Source of the DNA: a virus
DNA: 64,000 nt
Virus record (IMG/VR): IMGVR_UViG_3300017987_001891
Location: 1 to 64,000 of that record
Reading direction: 5' to 3' (one strand)
Part shown: piece after piece, positions 50,554 to 59,211 of the stretch
Layout: every line of letters begins with the position of its first letter
How positions within the stretch are numbered: position 1 is the first letter of the stretch
Made by a program: the position numbers and the translations under genes
Notes under the pieces: generated by a model
Database searches by the model: none
What the model was told of the DNA's origin: nothing
Seen by the model: the letters and a program-made list of their open reading frames with translations, nothing else

Positions 50554-50639
50554 TCCCGGTGCGCTGCGATGCCACCGGCTGAAATCGTCAACGAGCGGGA
50601 GGGCTTCCAAATGGCTGTCACTTGAACAGGAGACAAGTC

Positions 50640-50849
50640 ATGGGAAAGCCGAAATCCCGAAAGCGTAAAGGCCCGAAGAGTACGAGGGGCCGGAATATGG
50701 GCGCACCGCAGAAGATGGAGTGCTTCGGCAAGCGGGTCCGGATGTCGGTCCGCGAGCGTCGAGAGCTCCAGTCGGAGATCGAGGCGTTGGAAGAGTTGGG
50801 TCTTCCAGTGTCAGGCCGACGGCGGGTGCGGATGAATACGTGGTTGTAG
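50640..50849 (+). CDS. Small basic protein
   Basis: 69 residues, very rich in Arg and Lys throughout, with AGGAGA 6 bp before ATG 50640. Nucleic-acid binding is likely. A long hairpin follows the gene. Confidence 0.65.
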   Translation: MGKPKSRKRKGPKSTRGRNMGAPQKMECFGKRVRMSVRERRELQSEIEALEELGLPVSGRRRVRMNTWL

Positions 50850-50874
50850 CAGGACGTTTCTCTACTTCCTCCTA

Positions 50875-50921
50875 GGACCGGGGAGGGGCGGTTACACGAA
50901 AGCCGTTTCCCTCCCCGGTCC
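50875..50921 (+). terminator. Perfect 13-bp hairpin
   Basis: GGACCGGGGAGGG (50875-50887) pairs with CCCTCCCCGGTCC (50909-50921); a second small stem can form in the loop. The core CCGGGGAGGG/CCCTCCCCGG is the same as at 5002-5026. It lies 30 bp before the large multi-module gene. No T-run follows. Confidence 0.6.
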
Positions 50922-50951
50922 GCCCCGTAAATCACGAAAGCGAGATTCACG

Positions 50952-53900
50952 ATGTCGAAACCGAAAATCGAAGAAGCCCGAGTCAAGCCGACCGAGTTGA
51001 TGAAGCTCTTCAAGATCGACGACCCGACGGCGAAGAAGGTCGCTCAGCTGATGCAGAAGCGTGGCGGCGGTCGGCAGATCGAGAAGGTGCTGGATGAGAT
51101 CAACGAGCTCATCGGCGGTTACGGCGTCGAGGCGATCACCAGCCCGGACGTTTCGCTTGACGACTACCCCGGCGGTGTCGATGGACGCTATTGGGGCGCG
51201 AATGCGGGGCAGGGGGTTGTCGCAATGTACGTCAATTTCGGGGACACCTACGATACGACCGTGGTGTTTTCCCCGACCGAGAACAAGTTCCTCCTCACCT
51301 CGTGGGGAGATATGGTCCAGTGGGCCGAGAACAAACACGGATGGACCTTCGAGTCCGTCGAGGATGGAGAATCGGATTTGACCGAGGCAACGACGGTGAC
51401 CTTCAATTTCGGGAGTCCGGGCGACGCCAAGGAATTTCTCGACGACATCAAAACCGACGGCAAGGATGCGACCGGCTTCAAGAAGGGGTCGGTGAAGGGG
51501 AAGTCCGCGATCCTTACCTTCAGCAGCCCGTCCGGCGCGGGTACGGCGAAGAATAACTACGCCAGTGCCTACACCTCGTTCAAGGGTGTGACCGAGGTCG
51601 TGGAGGATGAGGACGATGTGACCGAGGCGAAGTCCACGGTCAAGGTTTCGGTCCCCATCAAGAAGTTGCTGTCCGATCTGATCGGGTCGGTTTACCAGCG
51701 GTACGATCCCGAGACGGTGATCGAACGCCTTTACCAGAACAGCCGACACCTGACGGATTACACGATCCGGGGGTCGAACGTGGAGCTGGTCTTCAACCTC
51801 GACCGGGTGTGGAAGGACTCGATGATGAGCGGCGTGTTTCCGCAGGACTTCACGATGGACGATGCCGAAGAGGAGTTGCGGCGAGACCCGGCCAACGAGC
51901 TGATCGGCGCGTCCCGTGCTGTGATTAAAGACATGACCCGCAATCCCGGCGATTACGGGTACCACCCGTCTGAGAGTGGGGATGCGCCCGCGTCCTCCCT
52001 CGACGAAGCCGATGCGATGATCGAGCGGGCGATGAAGGGTGAGCCGATCTTCGAGGCGGCGATGCCGAAGACGATTGGGAAGATTTTCAAGAACGAAGAG
52101 GGTGCTACCCGCGATGTCTACACCGTTACTTTGAATCCAAAGTTTCATCGGCTCGCCCCGATGGATACGGTTCATGCGGTGGAGTTTGTACTCGAACACG
52201 CGGGTCGGATCATCTCGTATGATCTTGGACCGATTCGGCTCCGCAACCTCCAAAACGATACGGAGATTGAGTGGAAGGATGTACCGTCCGACTTCCAGAG
52301 GGCGATTTTGCATGACAAAACGATTATGAGTAAGTGGGCGCAGGACACTTACGGTGAGGCGATAGGTGAGGAGACCGAGCGGGACACGAAGCGTAAGGCG
52401 TGGATGGACAAGATTTGGTCCAAGATGCCGGGCGAGTACAAGGGCAAGCACGGGGGGAAACCGGCGGTGCTGGTTCTGACTCCCAAGGGTGGCACAACGA
52501 TTATGCCGCTGGCCGATATGAGCGACGCGCAGCTCCGCAAGTTGGCCGGTGTCAAGGAGCATACCGAGATCGAAGAGTGGGATGCGCGGGTGACGTGGCG
52601 GTTGGGCCGTGTTCAGGAGATCGAGGAACAGGGCGCGAGGTGGTCGGCACAGGTGAAGACGAAGTGGACCCCGCCCAAGGGTCTGTTTACCCGGTCGGCC
52701 AAGGAGGTCGCCACGGTTCTTCACAACCAAAGCGAAAGTCTGAAGCAGGCGATGAGCCGCTTGAATTTCTACATCAACCGTGCCGGGTCCAACCTCTCGA
52801 TGGGCCGCAAGCGTGCGCTGAACAACGCCAAGCCGATGCTCCGGCAGATGTTCGGCGAGGTGATGCAGTTGGATCGCATCGATCTCGCCATCGAGGAAGC
52901 CCGTGAGGGTAGTGCGTACCCGGCGGCGGCCTACCTGCTCGATGAGACGATGCAGTGGCCGCTGACGATGGGGCCGACGATCAGTTTCAAGCAGGTCAAG
53001 GGCGATCAGTTCGCCGATGAGTTGCAGCCGACGACCGACGAGGTGGTCCGCAAGGCTCTCGAAGGTGCGGGGCTGAAAGACCCCCGGACATGGATGGAGC
53101 AGATCAAGGTCGATGCGGACAAGGGCTTGGTTCACATGATGGACTTCGATGCGTCCGCTGGGATCGACCCGATGATTATCTCGTGGGATGGTATGCAGTT
53201 CGTGACGAATTTCGCGAGCGGCATTTCCGAGACGGTGATGTCCACGGGATTCGCGGCGGCTCCAATGCCGGTCGGCCATGGGACGATTAAGATGTACCCC
53301 CACATGATCGCCGGGATGGACATCCAGTCGGTGATGATGGGGCAGGACGACGAAGAAGACGATGACGACGAAGAGGTCGATGTCGATTGGGATGAGTTGC
53401 CCGAGGTGACCGAGGCCAGCGTCGCCGCATTCGTGGACGATCTGATGTCGGGGAAGATGAAGGTCGATACCAGCTACGGGAAGAAGAGTCGCGAAGGCAT
53501 CATGTCGATGCTGCGTGGTGGGGGCGACCCCGAGACCGTGGCTGGTGCGCTCTGGCCGACCGCCGCCGACGATCACGAGAAGATGGTCAGTACCCCGTGG
53601 GGTAAGAAGCGGTGGGCCGGTCTGGTCGATCTGGTCAAACGGATTCGCAAGATGAAGGGCGAGCGGGTCGAGGAAGCATCCAAACCCGCTTCGGTCATGG
53701 CGGTCTATCGGAAGGGTGGTGAGATCACCGTTACCGGGAAGACGAAGAACCGGCACGGGGCGTACAACGCCGTGGCGATCCCGACCACGATCAAAAAGGG
53801 TACGTCTCAGGTTCCCGTCGTGGTTGGCGACGAGAGCAACACGATCCCGAGCAATGCCAAGGCGATGAATTGGGAAGACCTGACCCCCGAACAGCAGAAG

Positions 53901-54809
53901 ATCGCCGTCGCCGCGCTCGCCAACCCCGGCACCTATCAGTACGAGGCGGTTGAGGAATTTCGTACCTCTCGGGAGCCGAAGCGTCTAACGCAGCGACAAA
54001 AAGAGAAGATTGCCTCAGCCGCGAGATTGTACTTCGGGAAAACAGGTGTGCGGCGGCGGGGTGATGTCGAAGACTGGATCAGAGATGAGGCGTCCAATCG
54101 CTACGGTGCTTGGACGATAAACCCCAGCGAGGTTTACGACATCCTCTCGATGATTGACATGAAGGCTCTGGAGTCGGTGGAAGAGGAAGCGCAAGGCTTC
54201 GATGTGGGGACGCTGAAGAAGATCGCCGCCGGGGAGGTGGTTCACGACGGCCTCGACAAGAAGGTGGCCGCGAACGTGCTGACGGTTTACGGCAACCTCT
54301 CCGCATCCGATCAGAAGAAGTATCTGGCCCTGCCCCTCGATCAGTTGGTCAGGGTCACCGGGACCGCCATGAAGCGGCTCGGAGAAGCGGAGCTGAAGAG
54401 CGCGGACCCCTCGTATGGATACGATGCCGTCAAAGCGTTTTTGAAGCAGCAGGGCATCTCGGGATCGAAGGGCAAGGGATATGATTGGGCGTTCGAGCAC
54501 GGTCAGCTCTGGATCATTGGCCCGAACGGGGGGCAGTGGAGTGTGGTGGACGCTTCGGGCGGACCGGCTGTTGACGGCTTTGATTTCGAGACGGTCACCG
54601 AACCCAAGGAGTCCACCCGGAAGCTGGGCCTGACCCTGAAGGAGTTCAAGATCGCCAATAACTGCCCGACCCCGCAGCATGGGGGCGGCGGCCACGGCGG
54701 TCTGATGAACCGCATCCAGCGGGGCGAGAAGGACATTCCGGCTTCAGCAGCGGGTGGATCGCTCGATAAGCCGAAGACCGGTTTACTGGCGGGCAAAGCG
54801 GGAGTTTGA
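50952..54809 (+). CDS. 1285-residue multi-module protein, possible polyprotein
   Basis: The largest protein of the window, unrecognised as a whole. It appears to be a string of small domains joined by acidic linkers ending in an xxEA sequence: DLTEATT, DVTEAKS, IFEAAMP, EVTEASV, VEEASKP and LGEAELK. This spacing resembles sites for a T4-gp21-type prohead protease (hydrophobic-x-Glu followed by Ala/Gly). An internal copy of the tag, LDEADAMIERAMKGEPIFE, lies at about 350. DPETVIERLY (about 256) and GGDPETVAGALW (about 860) resemble the second half of the tag. A Gly/His-rich end follows. Together with its neighbours this suggests an inner-head cargo precursor. Cleavage is inferred only. Confidence 0.6.
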   Translation: MSKPKIEEARVKPTELMKLFKIDDPTAKKVAQLMQKRGGGRQIEKVLDEINELIGGYGVEAITSPDVSLDDYPGGVDGRYWGANAGQGVVAMYVNFGDTYDTTVVFSPTENKFLLTSWGDMVQWAENKHGWTFESVEDGESDLTEATTVTFNFGSPGDAKEFLDDIKTDGKDATGFKKGSVKGKSAILTFSSPSGAGTAKNNYASAYTSFKGVTEVVEDEDDVTEAKSTVKVSVPIKKLLSDLIGSVYQRYDPETVIERLYQNSRHLTDYTIRGSNVELVFNLDRVWKDSMMSGVFPQDFTMDDAEEELRRDPANELIGASRAVIKDMTRNPGDYGYHPSESGDAPASSLDEADAMIERAMKGEPIFEAAMPKTIGKIFKNEEGATRDVYTVTLNPKFHRLAPMDTVHAVEFVLEHAGRIISYDLGPIRLRNLQNDTEIEWKDVPSDFQRAILHDKTIMSKWAQDTYGEAIGEETERDTKRKAWMDKIWSKMPGEYKGKHGGKPAVLVLTPKGGTTIMPLADMSDAQLRKLAGVKEHTEIEEWDARVTWRLGRVQEIEEQGARWSAQVKTKWTPPKGLFTRSAKEVATVLHNQSESLKQAMSRLNFYINRAGSNLSMGRKRALNNAKPMLRQMFGEVMQLDRIDLAIEEAREGSAYPAAAYLLDETMQWPLTMGPTISFKQVKGDQFADELQPTTDEVVRKALEGAGLKDPRTWMEQIKVDADKGLVHMMDFDASAGIDPMIISWDGMQFVTNFASGISETVMSTGFAAAPMPVGHGTIKMYPHMIAGMDIQSVMMGQDDEEDDDDEEVDVDWDELPEVTEASVAAFVDDLMSGKMKVDTSYGKKSREGIMSMLRGGGDPETVAGALWPTAADDHEKMVSTPWGKKRWAGLVDLVKRIRKMKGERVEEASKPASVMAVYRKGGEITVTGKTKNRHGAYNAVAIPTTIKKGTSQVPVVVGDESNTIPSNAKAMNWEDLTPEQQKIAVAALANPGTYQYEAVEEFRTSREPKRLTQRQKEKIASAARLYFGKTGVRRRGDVEDWIRDEASNRYGAWTINPSEVYDILSMIDMKALESVEEEAQGFDVGTLKKIAAGEVVHDGLDKKVAANVLTVYGNLSASDQKKYLALPLDQLVRVTGTAMKRLGEAELKSADPSYGYDAVKAFLKQQGISGSKGKGYDWAFEHGQLWIIGPNGGQWSVVDASGGPAVDGFDFETVTEPKESTRKLGLTLKEFKIANNCPTPQHGGGGHGGLMNRIQRGEKDIPASAAGGSLDKPKTGLLAGKAGV

Positions 54810-54820
54810 TTGACACGAAC

Positions 54821-54846
54821 CGGGGTTTCGTGATCGACAAACCCCG
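54821..54846 (+). terminator. Hairpin after multi-module gene
   Basis: CGGGGTTT (54821-54828) pairs with AAACCCCG (54839-54846); the flanking ACAC and GTGT can extend it. It starts 11 bp after the stop of the 1285-residue protein. A likely transcript end. Confidence 0.6.
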
Positions 54847-54874
54847 TTGTGTTCAATGTGTGACCCTCAATGTT

Positions 54875-54936
54875 CGGAGCTCCGATACTACCGAACCCGA
54901 AGTATCGGAGCTTCGGGCGTAAGTATCGGAGCTCCG
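54875..54936. repeat. Three copies of AGTATCGGAGCTCCG
   Basis: A reverse copy at 54875-54889, a direct copy with one change at 54901-54915 and a perfect direct copy at 54922-54936. Each holds the palindromic core CGGAGCTCCG (or one mismatch). The set could form alternative hairpins or be a cluster of operators upstream of the 55025 gene. Confidence 0.75.
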
Positions 54937-54959
54937 GTATTAAAGCAAAGCGCGGAATC

Positions 54960-54984
54960 TTTAATTACGCATCGTGCAATTAAA
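54960..54984. repeat. AT-rich inverted repeat
   Basis: TTTAATT (54960-54966) and AATTAAA (54978-54984), with a further TTTAATT nearby at 54989. This is the most AT-rich spot of the right half, and a promoter or operator is likely here. Confidence 0.5.
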
Positions 54985-55024
54985 ATACCTTTAATTCTCG
55001 AAACCCCGGAAACGTGAAACAACG

Positions 55025-55432
55025 ATGAGCGACTACTCCGCTGACAGCCTGATTCAGAAGGTCATGGACGGGGCGCACCCCGCCGACATGGTTGAAGCCT
55101 GCCTCGTTGGCGACTACGAGGACGGGGGCTTCTCCGGGCTGTTGATCGGGTTCATGCAGTCGCACGGGGTGCGGATGTTCCGCAACGAACGGTTTCAACC
55201 GAAGCGCGGCCATTCAACCTTCATTACGGAGTGCGTGAACGGCCAGCGTCGGCATTACAAGGTCCGGGTAGAGTCGGTGGACGGCCTGCCCTCGAAGGTC
55301 CGGGTGGAATGTATCACCACGGGCTATAAGAGAGTAGTCGAAGGCGACGCAGCGGAAATCTTCAAGCTGATCCGCCAGACGGTTCTCCCGGCAATCCAAG
55401 TCGAATACGCTGACCTGTCTGGAGAATCGTGA
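55025..55432 (+). CDS. Tagged protein: N-terminal ADxLI module
   Basis: 135 residues. The first 27 carry the module: SADSLIQKVMDG, then AHPADMVEACL. The rest (about 40-135) is a small alpha/beta domain with many Arg residues, unrecognised. It follows a repeat-rich leader. Proposed cargo or virion-associated protein. Confidence 0.65.
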   Translation: MSDYSADSLIQKVMDGAHPADMVEACLVGDYEDGGFSGLLIGFMQSHGVRMFRNERFQPKRGHSTFITECVNGQRRHYKVRVESVDGLPSKVRVECITTGYKRVVEGDAAEIFKLIRQTVLPAIQVEYADLSGES

Positions 55433-55911
55433 TGGCGAATGGAAATGCCAACGGTAACGGGAAGTGGAAAGTGACTGAAGGATTCGCGAGATGGCTCCCG
55501 TTTATTTTCACGGTTCTCCTCGCTCTTATTGGTGGTGCGATGGCGTACTCCCGCAGCGATGCGGGGTTGAACAGCCGTGTCGGGTCGGTGGAGAAGGCGG
55601 TGGATAAGCTCGACGAGCAGGTCGAGAGTGCCGCCGCGAAGGCCGAGCGGCTTCGCCGGGAGAACGAAGAGGACCGTCATGCTCAGGGAACCGAGACGAC
55701 GACCTTGAAGGTTAAGATCGACACGCAGAAGGAAAACGTGGATAAGTTGGTCAATCACGTAGACGGCCTGCGCATCGAGCAGACGCGGATCAGGACGGAA
55801 ATGGAAACGATCAAGGAATCGGTGGGCGAGGTTCAAGAGGACGTGAAGGAGATTGGCCGATCCGTCCGGAGAATCGAGCAGGCCGTACAACGGCAAGGAG
55901 ATCATCCATGA
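55432..55911 (+). CDS. Membrane-anchored coiled-coil protein
   Basis: 159 residues. Asn/Gly-rich start, then a membrane helix (WLPFIFTVLLALIGGAMAY, about 22-40), then a long coiled coil (about 48-155) with heptad-like spacing. This could be a holin- or spanin-like lysis protein, a tail-needle-like rod or a membrane-piercing protein; nothing decides between these. GTG 55429 is an alternative start one codon earlier. Confidence 0.65.
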   Translation: MANGNANGNGKWKVTEGFARWLPFIFTVLLALIGGAMAYSRSDAGLNSRVGSVEKAVDKLDEQVESAAAKAERLRRENEEDRHAQGTETTTLKVKIDTQKENVDKLVNHVDGLRIEQTRIRTEMETIKESVGEVQEDVKEIGRSVRRIEQAVQRQGDHP

Positions 55912-56528
55912 GCAGCAGGGTATTTCGCAGTCTCGAACCCGAGCGGGCGAAGCTCCTGTTCAGCTTCGTCGAGAGTGAGCGTCCGACCGCCTTGCGGGTG
56001 GGGCAGGTGCTCCGCGAGGACCGCACGGGCGTACCGAACGTCCTGCTCTCGATGGTCAAGAACGGAGTGGTGATAAACGGGACCGCCGTGGTCGATGAGG
56101 ATACCGGCGAGGCGGGCGACGATGCGGAGACCGCTTTCGAGTTTACTTTGGCCGAAACGTCGGTGCTGCCATTCAGCGTTCGGATCAGTACGGATGTGGG
56201 TGGCGAGACCGTGGTGGCCGAGGATCGGGGGACCGGCAAGCTCTACATCGGCGAAGATGAAGTCGGGACTATCGACTACTATACCGGGGATGCGGCGATC
56301 ACCTACCCCGCCGCCCCCGACAATCTGGCCGCGATTCTGGTTTCTTACAGCTACCAAGACGCGATTCCACTTCGCGGCGTTTTCGCGGTTGCTCCGGCGA
56401 CCGGCGACCAATACTTCCCGCCCATCGGGTTCTGGGAGGAGGTCAAGTTTTTTGCTTACGCCGATCAGGTTGTGGAGTCGTTCGCGGAAGTGGACGAAGA
56501 TGTGTTCTCCGGGGCGCAAGTCCCATAA
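55908..56528 (+). CDS. Structural-type beta protein, copy 1
   Basis: 206 residues. GTIDYYTGDAAITYP (about 121-135) followed by AILVSYSYQDAIPLRG is a beta motif common in phage structural proteins. It shares its layout with the 56762 protein (GxIxYxT and IPLxG), so the two look paralogous. A tail, baseplate or decoration role is likely. Confidence 0.65.
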   Translation: MSSRVFRSLEPERAKLLFSFVESERPTALRVGQVLREDRTGVPNVLLSMVKNGVVINGTAVVDEDTGEAGDDAETAFEFTLAETSVLPFSVRISTDVGGETVVAEDRGTGKLYIGEDEVGTIDYYTGDAAITYPAAPDNLAAILVSYSYQDAIPLRGVFAVAPATGDQYFPPIGFWEEVKFFAYADQVVESFAEVDEDVFSGAQVP

Positions 56529-56761
56529 CCTGATCGGGGGGCGGCGGGCCGTAACCGACAACCTCGGCATGGATGCCTTGGTGCTCTACCATGATGGACG
56601 CAGCAGTGGTCGTTACTCCCTCGGCTCGTAAGCCCCCCGTACCCCGACAGTGAATCGCCCGGAGTGGCCGGGCAACCACGAGTAGCTCCTCGTCGCAGCC
56701 GTTCAATGCGAGGGGCGGTTATCATAATCGTTCAACGTGACGAACGAAAGGAGACAAGAGA
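56529..56761 (+). other. 233-bp gap with long-range inverted repeat
   Basis: No convincing gene. CGGGGGGC (56535-56542) and GCCCCCCG (56632-56639) are perfect complements 89 bases apart. The rest contains no promoter I can name. It separates the two paralogous structural genes; AAAGGAGA at its end serves the next ATG. Confidence 0.5.
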
Positions 56762-57433
56762 ATGGCTGAAAGATTTCTGGGAATGCGCCCGAACGAAGGT
56801 CAGGACCTCATCATCAATCTGGAAGAGAATCAGCTCCCGGTTTCTCTTCGGATGGGGCCGCAGTCCTTCGAGGAGGATGATACGAACGACGCTTCGATCC
56901 TCCTGAAGATTACGAACACGCTCGACGACGGGACCGTGGAGCAAGTCAACGGTACGCTGGTCGAGGACGAAGACACGACCAAGGCCGGTGCCGTCGGTGG
57001 CGACAAAGCCGCCTTTTCTGGTACGCTGGCGACCGTGGCGGGTGACGCCACCTACGCCGTGATTCCCGGCACCGTGAACATTCACACGCTGGCCGAATCC
57101 GACGATGAGGTGATCTCGCTGGAAGACACCTACGGCGACGGCGTGCTGTACGATGAGGATGGCAACGAGGCCGGGTCCATCAGCTACTTTACGAGCGCGT
57201 GGAGCGGCACGTTCAGCAAGAATGTGAAGGCTTCCGAGGCCATCGACGCGACGTTCTATTGGACCACCGAGATTCCGCTGAACGGACGCGTAACGCTGAT
57301 CCCGACCGATGCCGACACCCGCCTGCCGATTCTGCCGCGCTGGGGCCGTCTGAGTATTCAGGGCTTCGTGGACGTGGCGAAGGCCATCGCGGTCGAGGCG
57401 CAGATCACCGACGACAGCTCGGGCATCAATTAA
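56762..57433 (+). CDS. Structural-type beta protein, copy 2
   Basis: 223 residues, acidic and beta-rich. AGSISYFTSAWSG, then ATFYWTTEIPLNGRVTLIP, corresponds to the conserved part of copy 1. A likely tail-tube, decoration or baseplate-type protein. A GC-rich hairpin follows the stop. Confidence 0.65.
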   Translation: MAERFLGMRPNEGQDLIINLEENQLPVSLRMGPQSFEEDDTNDASILLKITNTLDDGTVEQVNGTLVEDEDTTKAGAVGGDKAAFSGTLATVAGDATYAVIPGTVNIHTLAESDDEVISLEDTYGDGVLYDEDGNEAGSISYFTSAWSGTFSKNVKASEAIDATFYWTTEIPLNGRVTLIPTDADTRLPILPRWGRLSIQGFVDVAKAIAVEAQITDDSSGIN

Positions 57434-57440
57434 CCGCTCA

Positions 57441-57470
57441 CCGGGGGGCTGACTCACCTTGGCCCCCCGG
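57441..57470 (+). terminator. Perfect 9-bp GC hairpin
   Basis: CCGGGGGGC (57441-57449) pairs with GCCCCCCGG (57462-57470). It begins 7 bp after the stop of the structural gene. No T-run; possibly an mRNA 3'-end or attenuator. Confidence 0.6.
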
Positions 57471-57494
57471 CCTCTCAACGAAAGGAGTGATCCT

Positions 57495-57947
57495 ATGCTG
57501 CGAACAGCGGATCAGATGATCGATAAAGTGCTGGCGGGGGACGCTCCGGCGAGTGTGATCGAGCGGGCGCACGAGTCCGAGGAGACCGAACCCGATAACG
57601 TCGCGTCGGCGAAGAAGATGGTCAAAAACATGGGGAAAGACCCCGACTCGCCGGAAGGCAAGAAGCTCATCGCCAAGTTTGCCCGCAACGTGGACAAGTT
57701 CAAAAAGGAAAGCCGCTCGAAGACCGAGGGACAGATGACGCTGATCTCGAAGGTGCCGAGTCGGATCACAAAGGCGGTGGACATGCTTCTCGCCAAGAAC
57801 GATTACGTCGAGGTGCTGCTTGGGATCAATAACTGGATCGAGAAGCAGGCCGCGCATCTGCGGGCCATCGGCGATCCGGAGGCCGATGCGCTGGACGCCT
57901 TCGGCGACCGGCTGAACATGGTCATTGACCAAGCCCCCAATCTGTAA
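57495..57947 (+). CDS. Tagged protein: N-terminal ADxLI module
   Basis: 150 residues, with AAAGGAG 8 bp before the ATG. The module is MLRTADQMIDKVLAG, then DAPASVIERA. The body is basic and helical with VASAKKMVKNMGKDPDSPEG near 37, which has the plant-like look of some phage inner-head proteins but no recognised family. Confidence 0.65.
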   Translation: MLRTADQMIDKVLAGDAPASVIERAHESEETEPDNVASAKKMVKNMGKDPDSPEGKKLIAKFARNVDKFKKESRSKTEGQMTLISKVPSRITKAVDMLLAKNDYVEVLLGINNWIEKQAAHLRAIGDPEADALDAFGDRLNMVIDQAPNL

Positions 57948-57955
57948 GTTGATCC

Positions 57956-58011
57956 ATCGGTGCGTCCGGCAGAGACGACGACAACCTCCTCTTCCTGTTG
58001 GACGCACCGAT
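57956..58011 (+). terminator. Intrinsic terminator, 12-bp stem
   Basis: ATCGGTGCGTCC (57956-57967) and GGACGCACCGAT (58000-58011) are perfect complements around a 32-base loop, followed by TTT. It lies between two tagged genes, so the ADP-ribosyltransferase gene that follows can be controlled separately. Confidence 0.6.
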
Positions 58012-58029
58012 TTTCTACTGCGAGGAACG

Positions 58030-59211
58030 ATGAACGCAAACGACTTGATCCAAGAGGTGTTGAACGGCTGTGCCCCGGATCAGGTAGTGGCCCGTCTGTA
58101 CGAGAAGCGGCAGAAGTCGGCCAAGCCGAGGATTTACTACCACGGTACGAGTGAGACGGCGTGGGAGCACATCAAACGTGCGGGCGGTCTCGATCCCGAT
58201 GCCGAACCGATCTGGACCGATGAGGAAGATGAGGGTGTGCGGGGAACGGTTTCCCGCCAAAACCTGACCACGTTCGGAGGGGTGTACTTCACGCCCCAGA
58301 TGGAGAAGGCCGGTAACGCCGGTTCCCGGTCGAAGGTTCGGTACGGCGATGATCGGCAGGTGATTATCGTGGCGCAGATTCAGCCGCGATCCGCCTTCCT
58401 CGACGAAGACGTGGTGTCCCCGCTGGTGGTCAAGGCGGCGGACTATGCGATCCGAACCACGGCGGATTACTACAGGTGGAAGGACGATCACGGGAGACGG
58501 CTCAACGAATGGGAGGCTCTCGGTTACTGGGTCGCCAGCTACCTCGACAACGAAGACCCCGGTGGGGGTGCGGAGTTTGCTCAGGATTTGTTCGACCGGC
58601 TCGATCAGTATGCCCGAGAGATCGAGGTGGAGCCGCCGTCGGACGCGCACCCGAAGTTGTATAATCTGTTGTGGCGGCTTTTCGAGTCGCACTTCGAGAT
58701 CGAGGTTTTGCGGCAGGTTAGCCACACCCGGCAGCGTGCTTCAGACTATTTCTACGGCGGGATTTATGCCTATCACTATTGGGATCGTGTCGAGAACATG
58801 GGTTGGGATGTGAGCGAAGACGACTCGGAGTTGGAGCAGTTCATCAAGGACGAGCTGATTCCGGAGACCCGTTTGGATATTCCGTCCGCCGCTGAAGCGG
58901 AACGGGACTCGCGGGAGGGGATCGACCGCATGACCCGCCTGCTCAAGGGGCTGTCTCTCGGGAAGAGTCCGGACGGCGATCTCTCGATCCGGGTTCTGGA
59001 CAAGATCGACTTCAGGGGCCGCAACAAGATTCTGGCCGTGATTGCATTCAGCTCTCCGCAACGGGGCGAGGTGATCTACGGCAAGCTTCCGTCGAAAGCG
59101 AAGAGCGACGCGAAGCAGTTGTTCAAGCAGGTGGTCGATCCGACCGAGATTCGACGCCGGAAGCGCGAGCCGGGTATCCCCCGACAAGCGCGTTTGTTTG
59201 GAGCGGCATGA
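58030..59211 (+). CDS. PARP-type ADP-ribosyltransferase-like protein
   Basis: 393 residues. The N-terminal tag is MNANDLIQEVLNG, then CAPDQVVARLYE. YYHGTSETAWEHIKRAGGL (about 36-54) and FGGVYFTPQMEKA (about 83-95) correspond to the HG-[TS]...I...GL and FGxGIYF...SA blocks of PARP/Tpt1-type transferases (His and Tyr of the H-Y-E/D triad). IQPRSAFLDED follows, and the third position is not certain. The C-terminal part (170-393) is unrecognised. A partial paralogue starts at 63619. T4 Alt is a head-packaged ADP-ribosyltransferase of a different (R-S-E) class; a similar role is inferred from the tag and the context. Confidence 0.6.
   Translation: MNANDLIQEVLNGCAPDQVVARLYEKRQKSAKPRIYYHGTSETAWEHIKRAGGLDPDAEPIWTDEEDEGVRGTVSRQNLTTFGGVYFTPQMEKAGNAGSRSKVRYGDDRQVIIVAQIQPRSAFLDEDVVSPLVVKAADYAIRTTADYYRWKDDHGRRLNEWEALGYWVASYLDNEDPGGGAEFAQDLFDRLDQYAREIEVEPPSDAHPKLYNLLWRLFESHFEIEVLRQVSHTRQRASDYFYGGIYAYHYWDRVENMGWDVSEDDSELEQFIKDELIPETRLDIPSAAEAERDSREGIDRMTRLLKGLSLGKSPDGDLSIRVLDKIDFRGRNKILAVIAFSSPQRGEVIYGKLPSKAKSDAKQLFKQVVDPTEIRRRKREPGIPRQARLFGAA

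Noticed and set aside
50892-53756. Long minus-strand open frame of 954 codons
   Set aside because: Shadow frame of the 1285-residue + strand gene. Its His/Arg/Leu-rich composition reflects complementary codons.
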